This document shows positions 34,608-47,054 of a DNA stretch of 64,000 bases, piece by piece. A program made the translations under genes and the position numbers. Source of the DNA: Novilysobacter selenitireducens (GTDB lineage Bacteria; Pseudomonadota; Gammaproteobacteria; Xanthomonadales; Xanthomonadaceae); assembly GCF_020026895.1 (NCBI RefSeq), contig NZ_JAINZW010000001.1, forward strand, positions 62,001 through 126,000, read 5' to 3'. The notes under the pieces are model-generated. The model saw only the letters and a list, made by a program, of their open reading frames with translations, did not search any database and was not told the origin of the DNA. How positions within the stretch are numbered: position 1 is the stretch's first letter; each line of letters opens with the position of its first letter.

Positions 34608-35411
34608 TCATCCACACCGCGGCGTACGGCCGGAGGCGCGGGCCTGCTGGTAGGTCGGCGCCAGGCTGCCAGCACGTTGGCGCAGTTCGTCGATGCGCGA
34701 CTGCGGATCGGGGTGGGTGGAGAGCCATTCCGGCGGCCGGCTGCTGCTGGCCGCGATCATGTTCTGCCACAGGTTGACGGCCTGTGCCGGGTCAAAGCCC
34801 GCCTGGGCCATCAGGCGCTGTCCGACGACATCGGCCTCCAGCTCCTGGGTGCGGTTGTTGGGCAGCAAAAGGCCCGCCTGCACCGCCGCGCCGCCTAGCT
34901 GGCCGGCCGCATTGGCGGCGCCCTGCCCGTATTGCGACCCGACGATCGCGCCGAGGATGCCCAAGCCCGCCTGCGCACCCATCTGGCGGGTGATCCGCTC
35001 ATCGTGGTGGCGGGAAACGACGTGTCCGACCTCGTGCGCGATCACCGCCGCCAGCTGGTCCTGGTTGCGGGCGACCGTGAAGATGCCGGTGTTGATGCCG
35101 ACCTTGCCGCCCGGCAACGCGAACGCGTTGGGGGACTCGTCGACGAAGAGTGCGGTTTCCCAGTTGGCCTGCCAGTTGGCGGGCAACTCGCGGGCGACCG
35201 AATTGACCACGCAGCGCACGTAATTGGTCTGCGTCGAGTTGGTGCTCTGGCGGTTCTGCGCCTTGGCCTGAGCGAAGGCTTCCTCCCCCATCTGGTTGAG
35301 CTGTTCCTGCGAAACCGCGCCCACTTGCTGGCTGCGGCCCGTAGGCGAGGTAGCGGTGGCGCAGGCGGTAACGGCGGTGGCGATGGCCAGGCTGAGGAGC
35401 AGAGGCTTCAT
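34608..35411 (-). CDS. M48-family metallopeptidase lipoprotein
   Basis: 267 residues. The lipobox VTAC gives lipidation at Cys17. The zinc site is HEVGH (His126, Glu127, His130), with the downstream ligand Glu in QELEADVVGQRLM. This is a stand-alone M48C-type peptidase like LoiP/YcaL, which act in envelope protein quality control. The motif NAFALPGGKVGINTGIF is typical of the group. A conserved WLSTHPDPQSRIDELR block ends the domain. The ATG at 35411 opens the signal sequence. Confidence 0.93.
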   Translation of the reverse strand: MKPLLLSLAIATAVTACATATSPTGRSQQVGAVSQEQLNQMGEEAFAQAKAQNRQSTNSTQTNYVRCVVNSVARELPANWQANWETALFVDESPNAFALPGGKVGINTGIFTVARNQDQLAAVIAHEVGHVVSRHHDERITRQMGAQAGLGILGAIVGSQYGQGAANAAGQLGGAAVQAGLLLPNNRTQELEADVVGQRLMAQAGFDPAQAVNLWQNMIAASSSRPPEWLSTHPDPQSRIDELRQRAGSLAPTYQQARASGRTPRCG

Positions 35412-35501
35412 GGATGGCGCGTCCTGAATCGGAGAGGCCTTCCGTTGTAGACGCGCCCGGATCAAAGACCCGTCAATACTGCGGAACCTGGATCCGTTCG
35501 T

Positions 35502-36311
35502 TCAGCCCGGCCCGAACAGCAGCAGGCCTGCGGCGACCAGGTTGTTGGTCGCGTGGGCAATGATCGGCGCCCACAACGTGCCGGTTCGCCAGTATACCCA
35601 CGCGAACGCAGCGCCCATGCCGCCGTAGACCACCAGGAGCATGGCGAGTGCGGGCCACTCGTTGGCGCTCAGGCCGGGCATCTCATGGACCAGCGCGAAC
35701 ACCAAGCTGCTCAAGACCAGCCCGAGCCAAGGCCGGCCCGCACGCCACAGGCGGCCGAACAGCACGCGACGGAACAGCAGCTCTTCGTACGCCGGGGCCA
35801 GCACGACCACCAGCAGCAGGACCAGAGCGGGTCGATCGGCGATGGCGTCCATCAGCGCTAGGTTCGTCGGCTCGGGCTCGACACCCAGCGACCGGCCCAC
35901 CCAGGCCAGCGTCGCGCTGAACAGGAAAACCCCGATGCCGGCCATCACCGCCAAGTTCCATGTCGTGGGTGCGCGGATCGCCTGTATGGAACGCACCCGC
36001 TCCGCGACGGTCGCGCGACCGCGCCACAGGTAGGTAAGCAGCGCCGCGATGCCCGTGGCACCGATCCCGATCAGGGCCAGCGCCACCGGCCCGGGCATGA
36101 AGGCGTCTGCCGGTACGTCGGCCATGTCGCGGCCCGACAGCGCCATGGACACACCTTCCGCCGCGCCCCACGCGACAAAGCCCAGTACCGCAATGGCGAG
36201 CATCAGCGCGGCGGCCATCCCCACGTCCAGCACGAACGCGCCCACCGGGCGTAGCCACCCGCCGGGCGGCGCTCGCGTGTCTTGTTCGTTCGACGTCACG
36301 GCAGCTTCCAT
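35502..36311 (-). CDS. CPBP-family intramembrane protease
   Basis: 269 residues with about eight membrane helices. The CPBP/CAAX-protease motifs are present: EExxxR in PAYEELLFRRVLFGRLWR, a following FALVHE histidine, and the third motif H-A-x-x-N in IIAHATNNL. Predicted to cleave proteins within the membrane; substrates of the bacterial family are mostly unknown. It follows gyrB by only 18 bases in the same direction, so may be read through from it. Confidence 0.92.
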   Translation of the reverse strand: MEAAVTSNEQDTRAPPGGWLRPVGAFVLDVGMAAALMLAIAVLGFVAWGAAEGVSMALSGRDMADVPADAFMPGPVALALIGIGATGIAALLTYLWRGRATVAERVRSIQAIRAPTTWNLAVMAGIGVFLFSATLAWVGRSLGVEPEPTNLALMDAIADRPALVLLLVVVLAPAYEELLFRRVLFGRLWRAGRPWLGLVLSSLVFALVHEMPGLSANEWPALAMLLVVYGGMGAAFAWVYWRTGTLWAPIIAHATNNLVAAGLLLFGPG

Positions 36312-36329
36312 GCCTTCATCCGGTCCCGG

Positions 36330-38852
<2,523 letters not shown>

Positions 38853-38911
38853 TTAGCTATACGTCGCGACAGTATACCAGCCGCGGCCGCGGCGCCCGAG
38901 CTTGCGGTTGT

Positions 38912-40027
38912 CTAGCGCCGCTCGGGCAGCCCATGTTCCACGTGGAACACGGTTGGAGTCAGCCCCAGATCGAGCATTCCGGGCGGGGCTTCGGTGCCTG
39001 TCAGGAAGGCCTGGGCACCCCACCCGACCAGTCGCTCTAGCACCCGGGCCTGATGCGCACGGTCCAGTTCAGACGCCAAATCGTCCAGCGCCACCACCGG
39101 CCACTCACCGCGTCGCGCCGCGTGATGCTCCCCCTGCCCAAGAATTGCGGCCAGCGCCGTGATCTTGGCCTGCCCCCGCGACAGCGCCTCGCGGCCGGGC
39201 AGGCCGGAGAAGTCCACGCGCCAATCCGCGCGGTGGGGCCCGACTGAGGTGTAACCCGCGAGCAGGTCGCGGTCCCGGGACAGCAGCAAGGCATCGGCGA
39301 GCGACACCGCGTCGCGTCGCCAACCGGGCTGATACTCCAGCGAGATCCCACCCAACGCCGGGGCCCAGGCTTCCAGAAGGGTCGCTACGTGGGACTGGAG
39401 AGCGCCAAGATAGGCCTCACGCTGGCGGGTCACCACCTCGCCGCCTGCGGCCATTTCGTGCTCCCACGCCTCCAGCTCGCCGGAGCCACCGCGCCGCTTG
39501 AGTAGGGCGTTGCGCTGTTTGAGTGCGCGCGCATAGCGTCGCCACGCAGCCAGGAAGTCATGTTCCACGTGGAACAAACCCCAATCGAGATAGCGACGCC
39601 GGTGCTCGGCCGCGCCGGTGATCAACGCGTGGCTGCCCGGTTCGAACGTCACCACGGCCAGCGCGGCGCACAGGTCGCCCAGTTGCTCCACGTCACGCCC
39701 GTCGAGGCGTCCCGTCCAGTCGCTGCCGGTATGCCGCAGCCCGGCGCGACGACGGCCCAGGCTTGCCCCGCGAGCGCCCGCCTGGTCCCCTGCAGGTCCC
39801 TCTTCCCACTCAACGAAGATCTCGAGCGCCGACTGGCCTTGGCGGATCAACCCGTCCCGCACCCGGCCACGAAAACTCCGTCCGTACGCCATCAGGTGGA
39901 GTGCTTCGAGCAAGCTGGTCTTGCCCGCACCGTTGCCACCGGTGATCAGGTTGAGCCCGGCTGACGGTTCGATCGAAACATCCTCGAATCGCCGGAGCTG
40001 TCGCGCTTGGAGCCGGATCACCCTCAT
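38912..40027 (-). CDS. recF: DNA replication and repair protein RecF
   Basis: 371 residues. An SMC-like ATPase that loads RecA at gaps. Walker A is GGNGAGKTSLL near residues 30-40; the signature motif (LSRGQAKI) and Walker B (WPVVALDDLASELD) are in the C-terminal third. Two parS palindromes sit inside this coding sequence, and the reading frame across each encodes Phe-His-Val-Glu-His (DWGLFHVEHD and TVFHVEHG). The gene runs between dnaN and gyrB, leftward. Loss of either parS would change conserved-looking residues. Confidence 0.97.
   Translation of the reverse strand: MRVIRLQARQLRRFEDVSIEPSAGLNLITGGNGAGKTSLLEALHLMAYGRSFRGRVRDGLIRQGQSALEIFVEWEEGPAGDQAGARGASLGRRRAGLRHTGSDWTGRLDGRDVEQLGDLCAALAVVTFEPGSHALITGAAEHRRRYLDWGLFHVEHDFLAAWRRYARALKQRNALLKRRGGSGELEAWEHEMAAGGEVVTRQREAYLGALQSHVATLLEAWAPALGGISLEYQPGWRRDAVSLADALLLSRDRDLLAGYTSVGPHRADWRVDFSGLPGREALSRGQAKITALAAILGQGEHHAARRGEWPVVALDDLASELDRAHQARVLERLVGWGAQAFLTGTEAPPGMLDLGLTPTVFHVEHGLPERR
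38934..38949. other. parS centromere site 1 (in the 3' end of recF)
   Basis: TGTTCCACGTGGAACA, a perfect 16-base palindrome identical to the Pseudomonas-type ParB-binding parS consensus. It lies about 2.4 kb from the putative oriC. Confidence 0.92.
39561..39576. other. parS centromere site 2 (middle of recF)
   Basis: TGTTCCACGTGGAACA, identical to site 1, about 1.8 kb from the putative oriC and within the recF coding sequence. Confidence 0.92.
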
Positions 40028-40108
40028 GGCATGGCCACCGAAACGCGCGAGGTTTCCAAAGGCATGACACGAACACGCCCGGACAAGCCGGGCGTGTGGA
40101 GTACTTCA

Positions 40109-40124
40109 TGTTCCACGTGGAACC
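40109..40124. other. parS centromere site 3 (between recF and dnaN)
   Basis: TGTTCCACGTGGAACC, differing from the other two only at the last base. It lies in the short spacer between dnaN and recF. Confidence 0.9.
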
Positions 40125-40137
40125 TTTCAGGCATCAA

Positions 40138-41238
40138 TCAGAGCCGCAGCGGCATCACGACGTGTCGGCACCGGTCATTGGACGCCTCGCGGACCAGTGC
40201 GGACGAATTGGCATCGCGCAGCGCCAGGACCACGTGCTCGTCGCGAAGCGCAGTCAACGCGTCCAGCAGGTAGTTCACATTGAAGCCCACCGACAGGTCG
40301 TCGACCCGCGTGTCGGCCTCGACCTCTTCCTGCGCTTCTTCCTGCTCCGGATTGTGGGCACTGATCTTGAGCTGTCCCGGGGAGACTTCGATGCGAACCC
40401 CGCGGTACTTCTCGTTGGACAGAATCGCGGCGCGCTGGAGCGATGCCCGCAGCACTTCACGGTCGATGCGGACCTCCTTGTCGGCGCCGATCGGAATCAC
40501 TGCCTCGTAGTCAGGGAAGCGACCGTCAATCAGCTTGCTGGTAAACGTGACGTCGTCACGCTTGACCCGGATGTGCCCTCGGCCCATCTCAAGTTCCAGT
40601 TCGCGGTCGCCGCCTTCGAGCAGGCGCTGCAGCTCGGTCACGCCCTTGCGCGGCACGATGATCTGGCGCTTGGCCTGGGCACCACCCTCGTATTGCGCCT
40701 CGCACAGGGCCAGGCGATGGCCATCGGTGGCCACGCAGCGCAGCGAGTTCTCGCGAAGATCGAACAACAGGCCGTTGAGGTAATAGCGCACGTCCTGCTG
40801 GGCCATCGCGAACGCCGTGCGCTCGATCAGCTCCTTCAGGGCGGCCTCGGGCACGCGGACGCGCTCGGTGGCCTCGACCTCGTCGATCGAGGGGAAGTCG
40901 TTGGCCGGCAGCGTCGCCAGCGTGAACCGGGAGCGCCCCGCCGAGACGGTGACCTTCTCGGCCGTCTGCGACACCGTCACCTTGCTGCCATCGGGCAGGG
41001 CTCGGACGATCTCGAACAGCTTGCGGGCCGGGATCGTGGTCTCACCGTCCTGCGCCTCGTCCACCGCGATCCGGGAGATCATCTCGACCTCCAGGTCGGT
41101 CCCGGTCAGCGACAGCTGGCCGTCCTGCACCTGGACCAGCAGGTTGGCCAGGACCGGCAGGGTCTGGCGACGTTCGACCACATTGACGACCTGCGCCAAC
41201 GGCTTGAGGAAAACCTCGCGTTGCAGACTGAAACGCAT
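40138..41238 (-). CDS. dnaN: DNA polymerase III beta sliding clamp
   Basis: 366 residues, the normal length. A three-domain clamp fold, each domain about 120 residues: RFSLQREVFLKPLAQVVNVVERRQTLP opens domain one, FPSIDEVEATERV the second, and FPDYEAVIPIGADKEV the third. It ends VMPLRL, the usual clamp C-terminus. The gene sits between dnaA and recF, the conserved origin order. A potential clamp-loader-contact region and peptide-binding pocket residues are present but not detailed here. Confidence 0.98.
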   Translation of the reverse strand: MRFSLQREVFLKPLAQVVNVVERRQTLPVLANLLVQVQDGQLSLTGTDLEVEMISRIAVDEAQDGETTIPARKLFEIVRALPDGSKVTVSQTAEKVTVSAGRSRFTLATLPANDFPSIDEVEATERVRVPEAALKELIERTAFAMAQQDVRYYLNGLLFDLRENSLRCVATDGHRLALCEAQYEGGAQAKRQIIVPRKGVTELQRLLEGGDRELELEMGRGHIRVKRDDVTFTSKLIDGRFPDYEAVIPIGADKEVRIDREVLRASLQRAAILSNEKYRGVRIEVSPGQLKISAHNPEQEEAQEEVEADTRVDDLSVGFNVNYLLDALTALRDEHVVLALRDANSSALVREASNDRCRHVVMPLRL

Positions 41239-41484
41239 GCGGACCGTGCTCCCCTATGCCCAAGACAAGATGTTGGATAAATCTAAAGCGTTGTGGTGAT
41301 GGAGTCGGCCAAAAGCCGGGAAAACCCGACCAACCCCTTGAATCTATTCGATAAAAACACTTGCTGAACGTCTGTAAAACTCCCCGACGGACGGCGGACA
41401 AGCTGTGGACAACTTTCGGGCCGGATCGCGGGTCGCGACTTATCCCCATGTTGTCCCGGCATCGTCCACCGGGTTCACGCCGGC
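41239..41484. other. Putative chromosomal origin (oriC) in the dnaA-dnaN spacer
   Basis: 246 bases between dnaA and dnaN. DnaA-box-like nonamers: TGTGGACAA at 41404-41412 (inverse of TTGTCCACA, one mismatch to TTATCCACA) and TTATCCCCA at 41440-41448 (one mismatch). A weaker TGTTGGATAA lies at 41271-41280. An A+T-richer tract (TTGAATCTATTCGATAAAAA, 41337-41356) could be the unwinding element. The origin of relatives lies in this spacer. The rpmH-dnaA spacer has no such boxes. Confidence 0.65.
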
Positions 41485-42888
41485 CTACTCGCTCAGCTTG
41501 CGGATGAGCTTTTCCCAGTCCTCCCGCATCTTGCCGTCGGTCTCCATCAGGGTGCGGATCTGCCGGCAGGCATGCAGCACCGTGGTGTGGTCGCGACCGG
41601 CGAACGCGTCACCGATTTCCGGCAGGCTGTGCTCGGTCAGCTCCTTGGTCAGCGCCATGGCCATCTGGCGCGGCCGGGCGAGCGAGCGTGTCCGCCGTTT
41701 CGACAACAAGTCCTTGATCTGCAGGCCGTAGTAGTCTGCCACGGTCTTCTGGATGTTGGGGATGCCGATGGCCTGCTGCTGCGCGCGCAGCAGGTCGCGC
41801 AGGGTTTCCTGGGCGAACTCCACGGTGATCGCGCGGCCGGTGAAGTTGGCCCGGGCCGCCAGCGTGTTGAGCGCGCCCTCCAGGTCGCGCACGTTGCTGC
41901 GCATCTTCTTGGCCAGCAGGAACGCCACGTCCTCGGGAATGTTGGCACCGCGCTCCTTGGCCTTGGACAGCACGATCTGCGCGCGAGTCTCGAAGTCGGG
42001 CGGCTCGATCGCCACGCTCAGGCCCCAGGCCAGGCGCGACTTCAGCCGTGGCTCCAGGCCTTCGACCTCGCGCGGGTAGCGGTCGCAGGTCAGGATGATC
42101 TGCTGCTTGCCGTCGAACAACGCGTTGAAGGTGTGGAAGAACTCCTCCTGCGTGCGGTCCTTGCCGGCGAAGAACTGGATGTCGTCGATCAGCAATGCGT
42201 CGACCTGCTGGAACTGGCGCTTGAAGCCGTCCATTGCCTTTTCCTGCAGCGCTTTCATCATCGCGCTGAAGAACTGTTCGCTGCGCAGGTACATCACGCG
42301 GGTGGCGGGGTTCTGCCGGCGCATCTCGTTGCCGGCGGCAAACATCAGGTGCGTCTTGCCCAGGCCCGTACCGCCGTACAGCAGCAACGGGTTGTGGGCG
42401 CGCTCGCCGGGCTTGAGCGCGGCCTGCCAGGCGGCGGCGCGGCCGAGCTGGTTGCTGCGGCCCTCGACGAAATTCTCGAAGGTGTAATGGCTGTCCAGGT
42501 GGCCGTTGAACGGCTCGCCGGTGGTCGTGACCGGACGCGTGCCCGGCGCGACCGTGGCCGGTCCCAGCGACGGGGTGACGGCCACTGCAGGGGCCACGCG
42601 TGGCAGCGAACCGACCTCCAGGCTCACCGCGTCGCTGCCGGCGAAATGCGCCAGCAGCTCGCGGATGCGCGCCAGGTACCGTTCGCGCACGTGTTCCACC
42701 ACGAACGCGTTGGGTGCGTACAGCACCGTCACGTCATTGCGGCGGGTCGCCTGCAGCGGGCGGATCCAGGTGTGGACGTCCTCGGCCGGCAGTTCGGCTT
42801 CAAGGCGTTCGAGGCAGCGGGGCCAGGCGTCCGGGGTCGGGGATTGCACGGTGTCGAACTCGGGAATGGGCGAAGCGGACCCCTGCAC
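41485..42888 (-). CDS. dnaA: Chromosomal replication initiator protein DnaA
   Basis: 467 residues with a GTG start. Domain I (about 17-90, [20 protein letters not shown]) is followed by a flexible domain II (100-150). The AAA+ domain III has Walker [12 protein letters not shown], Walker [14 protein letters not shown] and sensor residues. Domain IV holds the DnaA signature box helix ([33 protein letters not shown]). It binds DnaA boxes and opens oriC. The gene runs left, towards the putative oriC. Confidence 0.97.
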   Translation of the reverse strand: MQGSASPIPEFDTVQSPTPDAWPRCLERLEAELPAEDVHTWIRPLQATRRNDVTVLYAPNAFVVEHVRERYLARIRELLAHFAGSDAVSLEVGSLPRVAPAVAVTPSLGPATVAPGTRPVTTTGEPFNGHLDSHYTFENFVEGRSNQLGRAAAWQAALKPGERAHNPLLLYGGTGLGKTHLMFAAGNEMRRQNPATRVMYLRSEQFFSAMMKALQEKAMDGFKRQFQQVDALLIDDIQFFAGKDRTQEEFFHTFNALFDGKQQIILTCDRYPREVEGLEPRLKSRLAWGLSVAIEPPDFETRAQIVLSKAKERGANIPEDVAFLLAKKMRSNVRDLEGALNTLAARANFTGRAITVEFAQETLRDLLRAQQQAIGIPNIQKTVADYYGLQIKDLLSKRRTRSLARPRQMAMALTKELTEHSLPEIGDAFAGRDHTTVLHACRQIRTLMETDGKMREDWEKLIRKLSE

Positions 42889-43026
42889 GGCACCGGGGCG
42901 CCGCGCCGCAGGGCGGTAGGGGGTCGGTCAGACTACCACCGGCGCGCGTCGCCGACTGTGCCGTCGTGGTTCGGTGCAAGGCACCCCGGACGGCGCAGGC
43001 CCTGGTACTCCGGGTCCCGCCATGAC

Positions 43027-43056
43027 TTGACCGGGACCCCGCGGGCTGGCTATAGT
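43027..43056 (+). promoter_or_regulatory. rpmH promoter
   Basis: A -35 TTGACC (43027-43032), an 18-base spacer and a -10 TATAGT (43051-43056) lie 37 bases before rpmH. Near-consensus sigma-70 promoter, fitting a highly expressed ribosomal gene. Start is expected near 43063. Confidence 0.8.
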
Positions 43057-43092
43057 CGCCGGTCTTTTCCGCCGTATACCGCAGAGCCGACC

Positions 43093-43233
43093 ATGGCCAC
43101 CAAGCGCACCTACCAGCCCAGCAACCTCAAGCGCAAGCGCGACCACGGTTTCCGTGCCCGCATGGCGACCGCCGACGGCCGCAAGATCCTCGCCCGCCGT
43201 CGCGCCAAGGGCCGCAAGCGTCTCTGCGCCTAA
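43093..43233 (+). CDS. rpmH: 50S ribosomal protein L34
   Basis: 46 residues, very basic ([18 protein letters not shown], then [19 protein letters not shown]). All L34 conserved residues are present. It is divergent from dnaA and 46 bases upstream of rnpA, the standard arrangement. It is the shortest gene here that is beyond doubt. Confidence 0.98.
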   Translation: MATKRTYQPSNLKRKRDHGFRARMATADGRKILARRRAKGRKRLCA

Positions 43234-43279
43234 GCGCGCTGCTGACTGCCGCGGCCGCCCTGCGCGCCGCCGCCACCCG

Positions 43280-43747
43280 ATGATTCCGCCCCGACTCCCG
43301 CGCACCGCGCGGGTTCGCGCGCGCCCGGAATTCGACCGCATTTTCAAGCACGGGCGCCGGGTGGCGCTGCCCGTGCTGGCCCTTCATGTCTGTCCGCCCG
43401 CGCAGCCCGACGGCCCGGCGCGGCTGGGGCTGGCGGTGTCACGCAAGGTCGACCCGAGGGCCGTGGGCCGCAACCGCATCAAGCGGGTGCTGCGCGCCGC
43501 CTTCCGCGAATGCCGTGCGCACCTGCCCCCGGCCGATTACGTCATCGTGGCCCGTCCCGGCGCCTCGTCCTGCGACGGCGATGCCCTGCGCAGCGCGTTT
43601 GCGCGGCTGCTGCAACGGGCCGGTGCGTTGCCCGACCCTGCCGGCGCCGGCACAATGCCCGCCGCTGCACCGACCGGACCCGACGCGGCGCCGACCGCCG
43701 TCCGTCCCCCAGATCCAGATCCCACCTCGCCGGACCGCTCCGGCTGA
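43280..43747 (+). CDS. rnpA: Ribonuclease P protein component
   Basis: 155 residues. The core of about 110 residues has the RNase P signature VSRKVDPRAVGRNRIKRVLR (arginine-rich RNA-binding patch) and FDRIFKHGRRV at the start. It combines with the RNase P RNA to mature tRNAs. The last ~40 residues are a low-complexity Pro/Ala/Asp tail (AAAPTGPDAAPTAVRPPDPD) not found in most homologues. The usual yidD gene is missing between rnpA and yidC. The ATG at 43280 fits the family start. Confidence 0.93.
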   Translation: MIPPRLPRTARVRARPEFDRIFKHGRRVALPVLALHVCPPAQPDGPARLGLAVSRKVDPRAVGRNRIKRVLRAAFRECRAHLPPADYVIVARPGASSCDGDALRSAFARLLQRAGALPDPAGAGTMPAAAPTGPDAAPTAVRPPDPDPTSPDRSG

Positions 43748-43805
43748 GTCCTGACGCGCGCGACGTGCGTGCCGTCCCACCGCCTTCGAAAAGTACCCCG
43801 ACACC

Positions 43806-45485
43806 ATGAACCAGACCCGCGTCTTCCTGATCTTCGCCTGGCTGGCGGTGGCGACCCTGCTGTGGATGGAGTGGGGCAAGGAGCGCGACGCCTCGCGGGC
43901 CCCGACCATGCCGGCGGCCGCGGCGACGACGACCGCATCCGGTGCGGTGCCGGCCGCGGGCGGGCAGGCACCGGCCGTGCCGAGCGCGACCCCGGGCATG
44001 GCGGCGGCCGAGCCGGCCCCGGCGGCGGCCAGCGCGCCCGTCGTCACCATCACGACCGACGTGCTGCAGCTCGAGATGACCGGCGGCGAGATCCGCCAGG
44101 CCGACCTGCTGGGCTACCCCAGCGAAGCCGCAGACGACAGCGCGCCGGTGCGCCTGTTCGACCAGGCTGCCGGCCGCTATTTCGTGGCCCGGACCGGCTG
44201 GGCCGGCAACGACGTCGCGCCCTCCCACGACGGCGGCTTCAGGCCGGTCGGCAGCACCTCGCGGTATGCCTTGGCCGAGGGTGCGAACACGCTCGAGGTG
44301 CCGTTCGAGTGGACCGGCCCCAACGGCGTCACCATCCGCCGCACCTACACCTTCGGCCGCGGCCAGTACGCGGTCAGCGTGCGCGACGAGGTGGCCAATG
44401 CCGGCAGCCAGCCCTGGCAGGCCTACGTCTATCGCGAGCTGAGCCGTGAGCCGCGCGCCCTGAGCCGCGGCGGCCCGATGAATGCCGAGCAGTACAGCTT
44501 CCAGGGCGCGGCCTGGTACAGCGATGCGGAAAAATACGAGAAGCGCGATTTCGAGGACATCGCCGACGACGGCCCGCTCAACCGCCAGGTGACCGGTGGC
44601 TGGATCGCGATGCTGCAACACCATTTCTTCGCCGGCTGGATCCCGCAGGCGGACCAGGCTTCGCTGTTCGTGCTCGAGCACGGCAACGGCCGCTACGAAA
44701 TCGAGTCGCGCGGCCCGGCCTTTACCGTGGCGCCGGGCGGCACCGCCTCCACCGAAGCGCGCCTGTGGGTCGGCCCCAAGCTGGTCGGCCAGATCCAGGC
44801 GCAGGACGTGCCCGGCCTGGACCGCGCCGTGGACTTCAGCCGCTTCAGCATCTTCGCCACGCTCGGCAACTGGATCTTCTGGCTGCTCGATGCCATCCAC
44901 TCGCTGGTCGGCAACTGGGGCTGGTCGATCATCGGCCTGGTGGTGGTGATCAAGGTGCTGCTGCTGCCGCTGTCGACCGCGCAGTACAAGTCGATGGCAC
45001 GCATGCGCAAGTTCCAGCCGCGCATCGCCCAGCTCAAGGAGCGCTACGGCGACGACCGCCAGAAGTTCCAGATGGCGATGATGGAGCTGTACAAGAAGGA
45101 GAAGATCAACCCGGTCGGTGGCTGCCTGCCCCTGCTGGTACAGATGCCGGTGTTCCTGGCGTTGTACTGGGTGCTGCTGGAGTCGGTCGAGCTGCGCCAC
45201 GCGCCGTGGATCCTGTGGATCAACGACCTGACCGCGCGCGACCCGTACTTCGTGCTGCCGGCCATCAACATGGCGGTGATGTGGGCGACGCAGAAGCTCG
45301 CGCCCACCTCCGGCATGGACCCGATGCAGGCCAAGATGATGCAGTTCATGCCGCTGGTGTTCGGCGTGATGTTCGCCTTCTTCCCGGCCGGCCTGGTGCT
45401 GTACTGGATCACCAACGCCGGCATCGGCCTGGCCCAGCAGTGGTACATGACCCGCAAGTACGCCGAGGCACCGGCCAAGGCCTGA
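43806..45485 (+). CDS. yidC: Membrane protein insertase YidC
   Basis: 559 residues. N-terminal helix (about 6-22) and an Ala/Pro-rich spacer; a large periplasmic beta domain (about 70-330). The five-helix core begins at about residue 355 ([19 protein letters not shown]), with the essential hydrophilic groove Arg in [12 protein letters not shown]. It ends in a basic tail ([13 protein letters not shown]). It inserts proteins into the inner membrane alone or with SecYEG. Followed by a good terminator. Confidence 0.97.
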   Translation: MNQTRVFLIFAWLAVATLLWMEWGKERDASRAPTMPAAAATTTASGAVPAAGGQAPAVPSATPGMAAAEPAPAAASAPVVTITTDVLQLEMTGGEIRQADLLGYPSEAADDSAPVRLFDQAAGRYFVARTGWAGNDVAPSHDGGFRPVGSTSRYALAEGANTLEVPFEWTGPNGVTIRRTYTFGRGQYAVSVRDEVANAGSQPWQAYVYRELSREPRALSRGGPMNAEQYSFQGAAWYSDAEKYEKRDFEDIADDGPLNRQVTGGWIAMLQHHFFAGWIPQADQASLFVLEHGNGRYEIESRGPAFTVAPGGTASTEARLWVGPKLVGQIQAQDVPGLDRAVDFSRFSIFATLGNWIFWLLDAIHSLVGNWGWSIIGLVVVIKVLLLPLSTAQYKSMARMRKFQPRIAQLKERYGDDRQKFQMAMMELYKKEKINPVGGCLPLLVQMPVFLALYWVLLESVELRHAPWILWINDLTARDPYFVLPAINMAVMWATQKLAPTSGMDPMQAKMMQFMPLVFGVMFAFFPAGLVLYWITNAGIGLAQQWYMTRKYAEAPAKA

Positions 45486-45500
45486 GCCCGACGACGCAGG

Positions 45501-45523
45501 AGCCCGCCACCCGGCGGGCTTTT
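45501..45523 (+). terminator. Rho-independent terminator after yidC
   Basis: AGCCCGCC (45501-45508) pairs with GGCGGGCT (45513-45520), followed by TTTT. Located 16 bases after the yidC stop codon. Confidence 0.85.
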
Positions 45524-45573
45524 GCATTGCGGCGTCCGGCACACTGCGCCACCGACCTGACCCACCGACACCG

Positions 45574-46923
45574 ATGATCGACCGCGACACCATCGCCGCC
45601 ATCGCAACGCCTGCCGGGGCCGGTGGCGTGGGCATCGTCCGGCTGTCGGGACCGGGGGCGCGCGCGATCGGCGAAGGCATCGCCGGCCGGGCGCTCATGG
45701 CCCGCCGCGCCGCCTATGCGCGCTTCCGAGATGCCCACGGCGCCACCATCGACGATGGCATCGCGCTGTATTTCGCAGCGCCAGCCAGCTACACCGGTGA
45801 GGACGTGGTCGAGCTGCAGGCCCACGGCAGTCCGGCCGTCCTGCACCAGCTGGTCGACCGCTGCTGCGCGCTGGGGGCCCGCCGCGCTAGGCCCGGCGAG
45901 TTCAGCGAGCGCGCCTTCCTGGAAGGCAAGCTCGACCTGGCCCAGGCCGAGGCGGTCGCCGACCTGATCGCCGCCAGCGACGTGCGGGCGGCGCGCGCCG
46001 CCAGGCGAGCGCTCGAGGGCGAGTTCTCGCGCCGGGTCGAAGCGATCGCCGACGCGATGCTGCGCGCCCGGATCCACGTGGAGGCGGCGATCGATTTCGC
46101 CGACGAGCCCATCGAGACCCTCGGCGGCCCGCAACTTCAGGCGGACTTGTCCGCCACCGCCGCCGCGCTGGAGGCGCTGTTGCGCGATGCCGAGCATGGG
46201 CGTCGCCTGCGCGACGGCCTGCACGCGGTGATCGTCGGCCCGCCCAACGCCGGCAAGAGCTCGCTGCTCAACGCGCTGGCCGGCCGCGACCGCGCCATCG
46301 TCACCGATGTCGCCGGCACCACCCGCGACCTGCTGCATGAGGCGGTGCGCATCGACGGCGTCGAGCTCACCCTGGTCGACACTGCCGGTCTGCGCGAAGG
46401 CGGCGACGCGATCGAACGCGAAGGCATGCGCCGCGCCCACGCGGAGCTGGAGCGCGCGGACCTGGCGATCGTGGTGCTCGATGCGCGCGACCCGGCGGCC
46501 GGCCGCGACGCGGTGGTCTCGGCTGCCCACGGCGCTCCGGCGCAGCTGTGGCTGCTCAACAAGTCCGACCTGCTGCCGGAAGATGGCGCGCAACCGTCGG
46601 GTGACGTGCCGGGTGATGCCTTGGCCGTGTCGGCGCTGACCGGCGAGGGCCTGGACGCACTGCATGACCGGCTGCGCGCGCTGGCGGCGGGCGATGCCGG
46701 TGCGTCCGAGGGCGCGTTCACCGCGCGTGCGCGGCACGTCGACGCGTTGCGCCGCGCCGCTGAAGGGCTCGTCCAGGCGCGCGGCGAGCTGGCGCGCGAG
46801 TCGCTCGACCTCGCGGCCGAAGCCCTGCGCCAGTCCCACGACGCGCTGGGCGAGATCACCGGGCGGGTGCGCGCCGACGACCTGCTGGGGCACATCTTCT
46901 CCAGCTTCTGCATCGGCAAGTAG
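45574..46923 (+). CDS. mnmE: tRNA modification GTPase MnmE
   Basis: 449 residues. Together with MnmG it makes the 5-carboxymethylaminomethyl group on U34 of tRNAs. N-terminal folate-binding domain (about 1-115), a helical domain, and an inserted Ras-like G domain with [14 protein letters not shown] (about 225-238), the [10 protein letters not shown] switch and a NKSD base motif. The C-terminus is CIGK, the catalytic cysteine motif of the family. mnmG and parAB, its usual neighbours, are not in this stretch. Confidence 0.97.
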   Translation: MIDRDTIAAIATPAGAGGVGIVRLSGPGARAIGEGIAGRALMARRAAYARFRDAHGATIDDGIALYFAAPASYTGEDVVELQAHGSPAVLHQLVDRCCALGARRARPGEFSERAFLEGKLDLAQAEAVADLIAASDVRAARAARRALEGEFSRRVEAIADAMLRARIHVEAAIDFADEPIETLGGPQLQADLSATAAALEALLRDAEHGRRLRDGLHAVIVGPPNAGKSSLLNALAGRDRAIVTDVAGTTRDLLHEAVRIDGVELTLVDTAGLREGGDAIEREGMRRAHAELERADLAIVVLDARDPAAGRDAVVSAAHGAPAQLWLLNKSDLLPEDGAQPSGDVPGDALAVSALTGEGLDALHDRLRALAAGDAGASEGAFTARARHVDALRRAAEGLVQARGELARESLDLAAEALRQSHDALGEITGRVRADDLLGHIFSSFCIGK

Positions 46924-47054
46924 CGCCGCCCGGGGCCGCCACGCCGGAGCGGACATTCATCGCATTCAGCGCTCCATGCTTGACAAATTCCCCGCGCTGT
47001 CGCGTCCTACGCGTCTGTGCGCCGTGCCTGGCGCACTTCAGGGGAGTTTTGCCA

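Noticed and set aside
42889-43026. oriC in the rpmH-dnaA spacer
   Set aside because: No TTATCC-type DnaA boxes or A+T-rich tract; only the rpmH promoter is visible further right.
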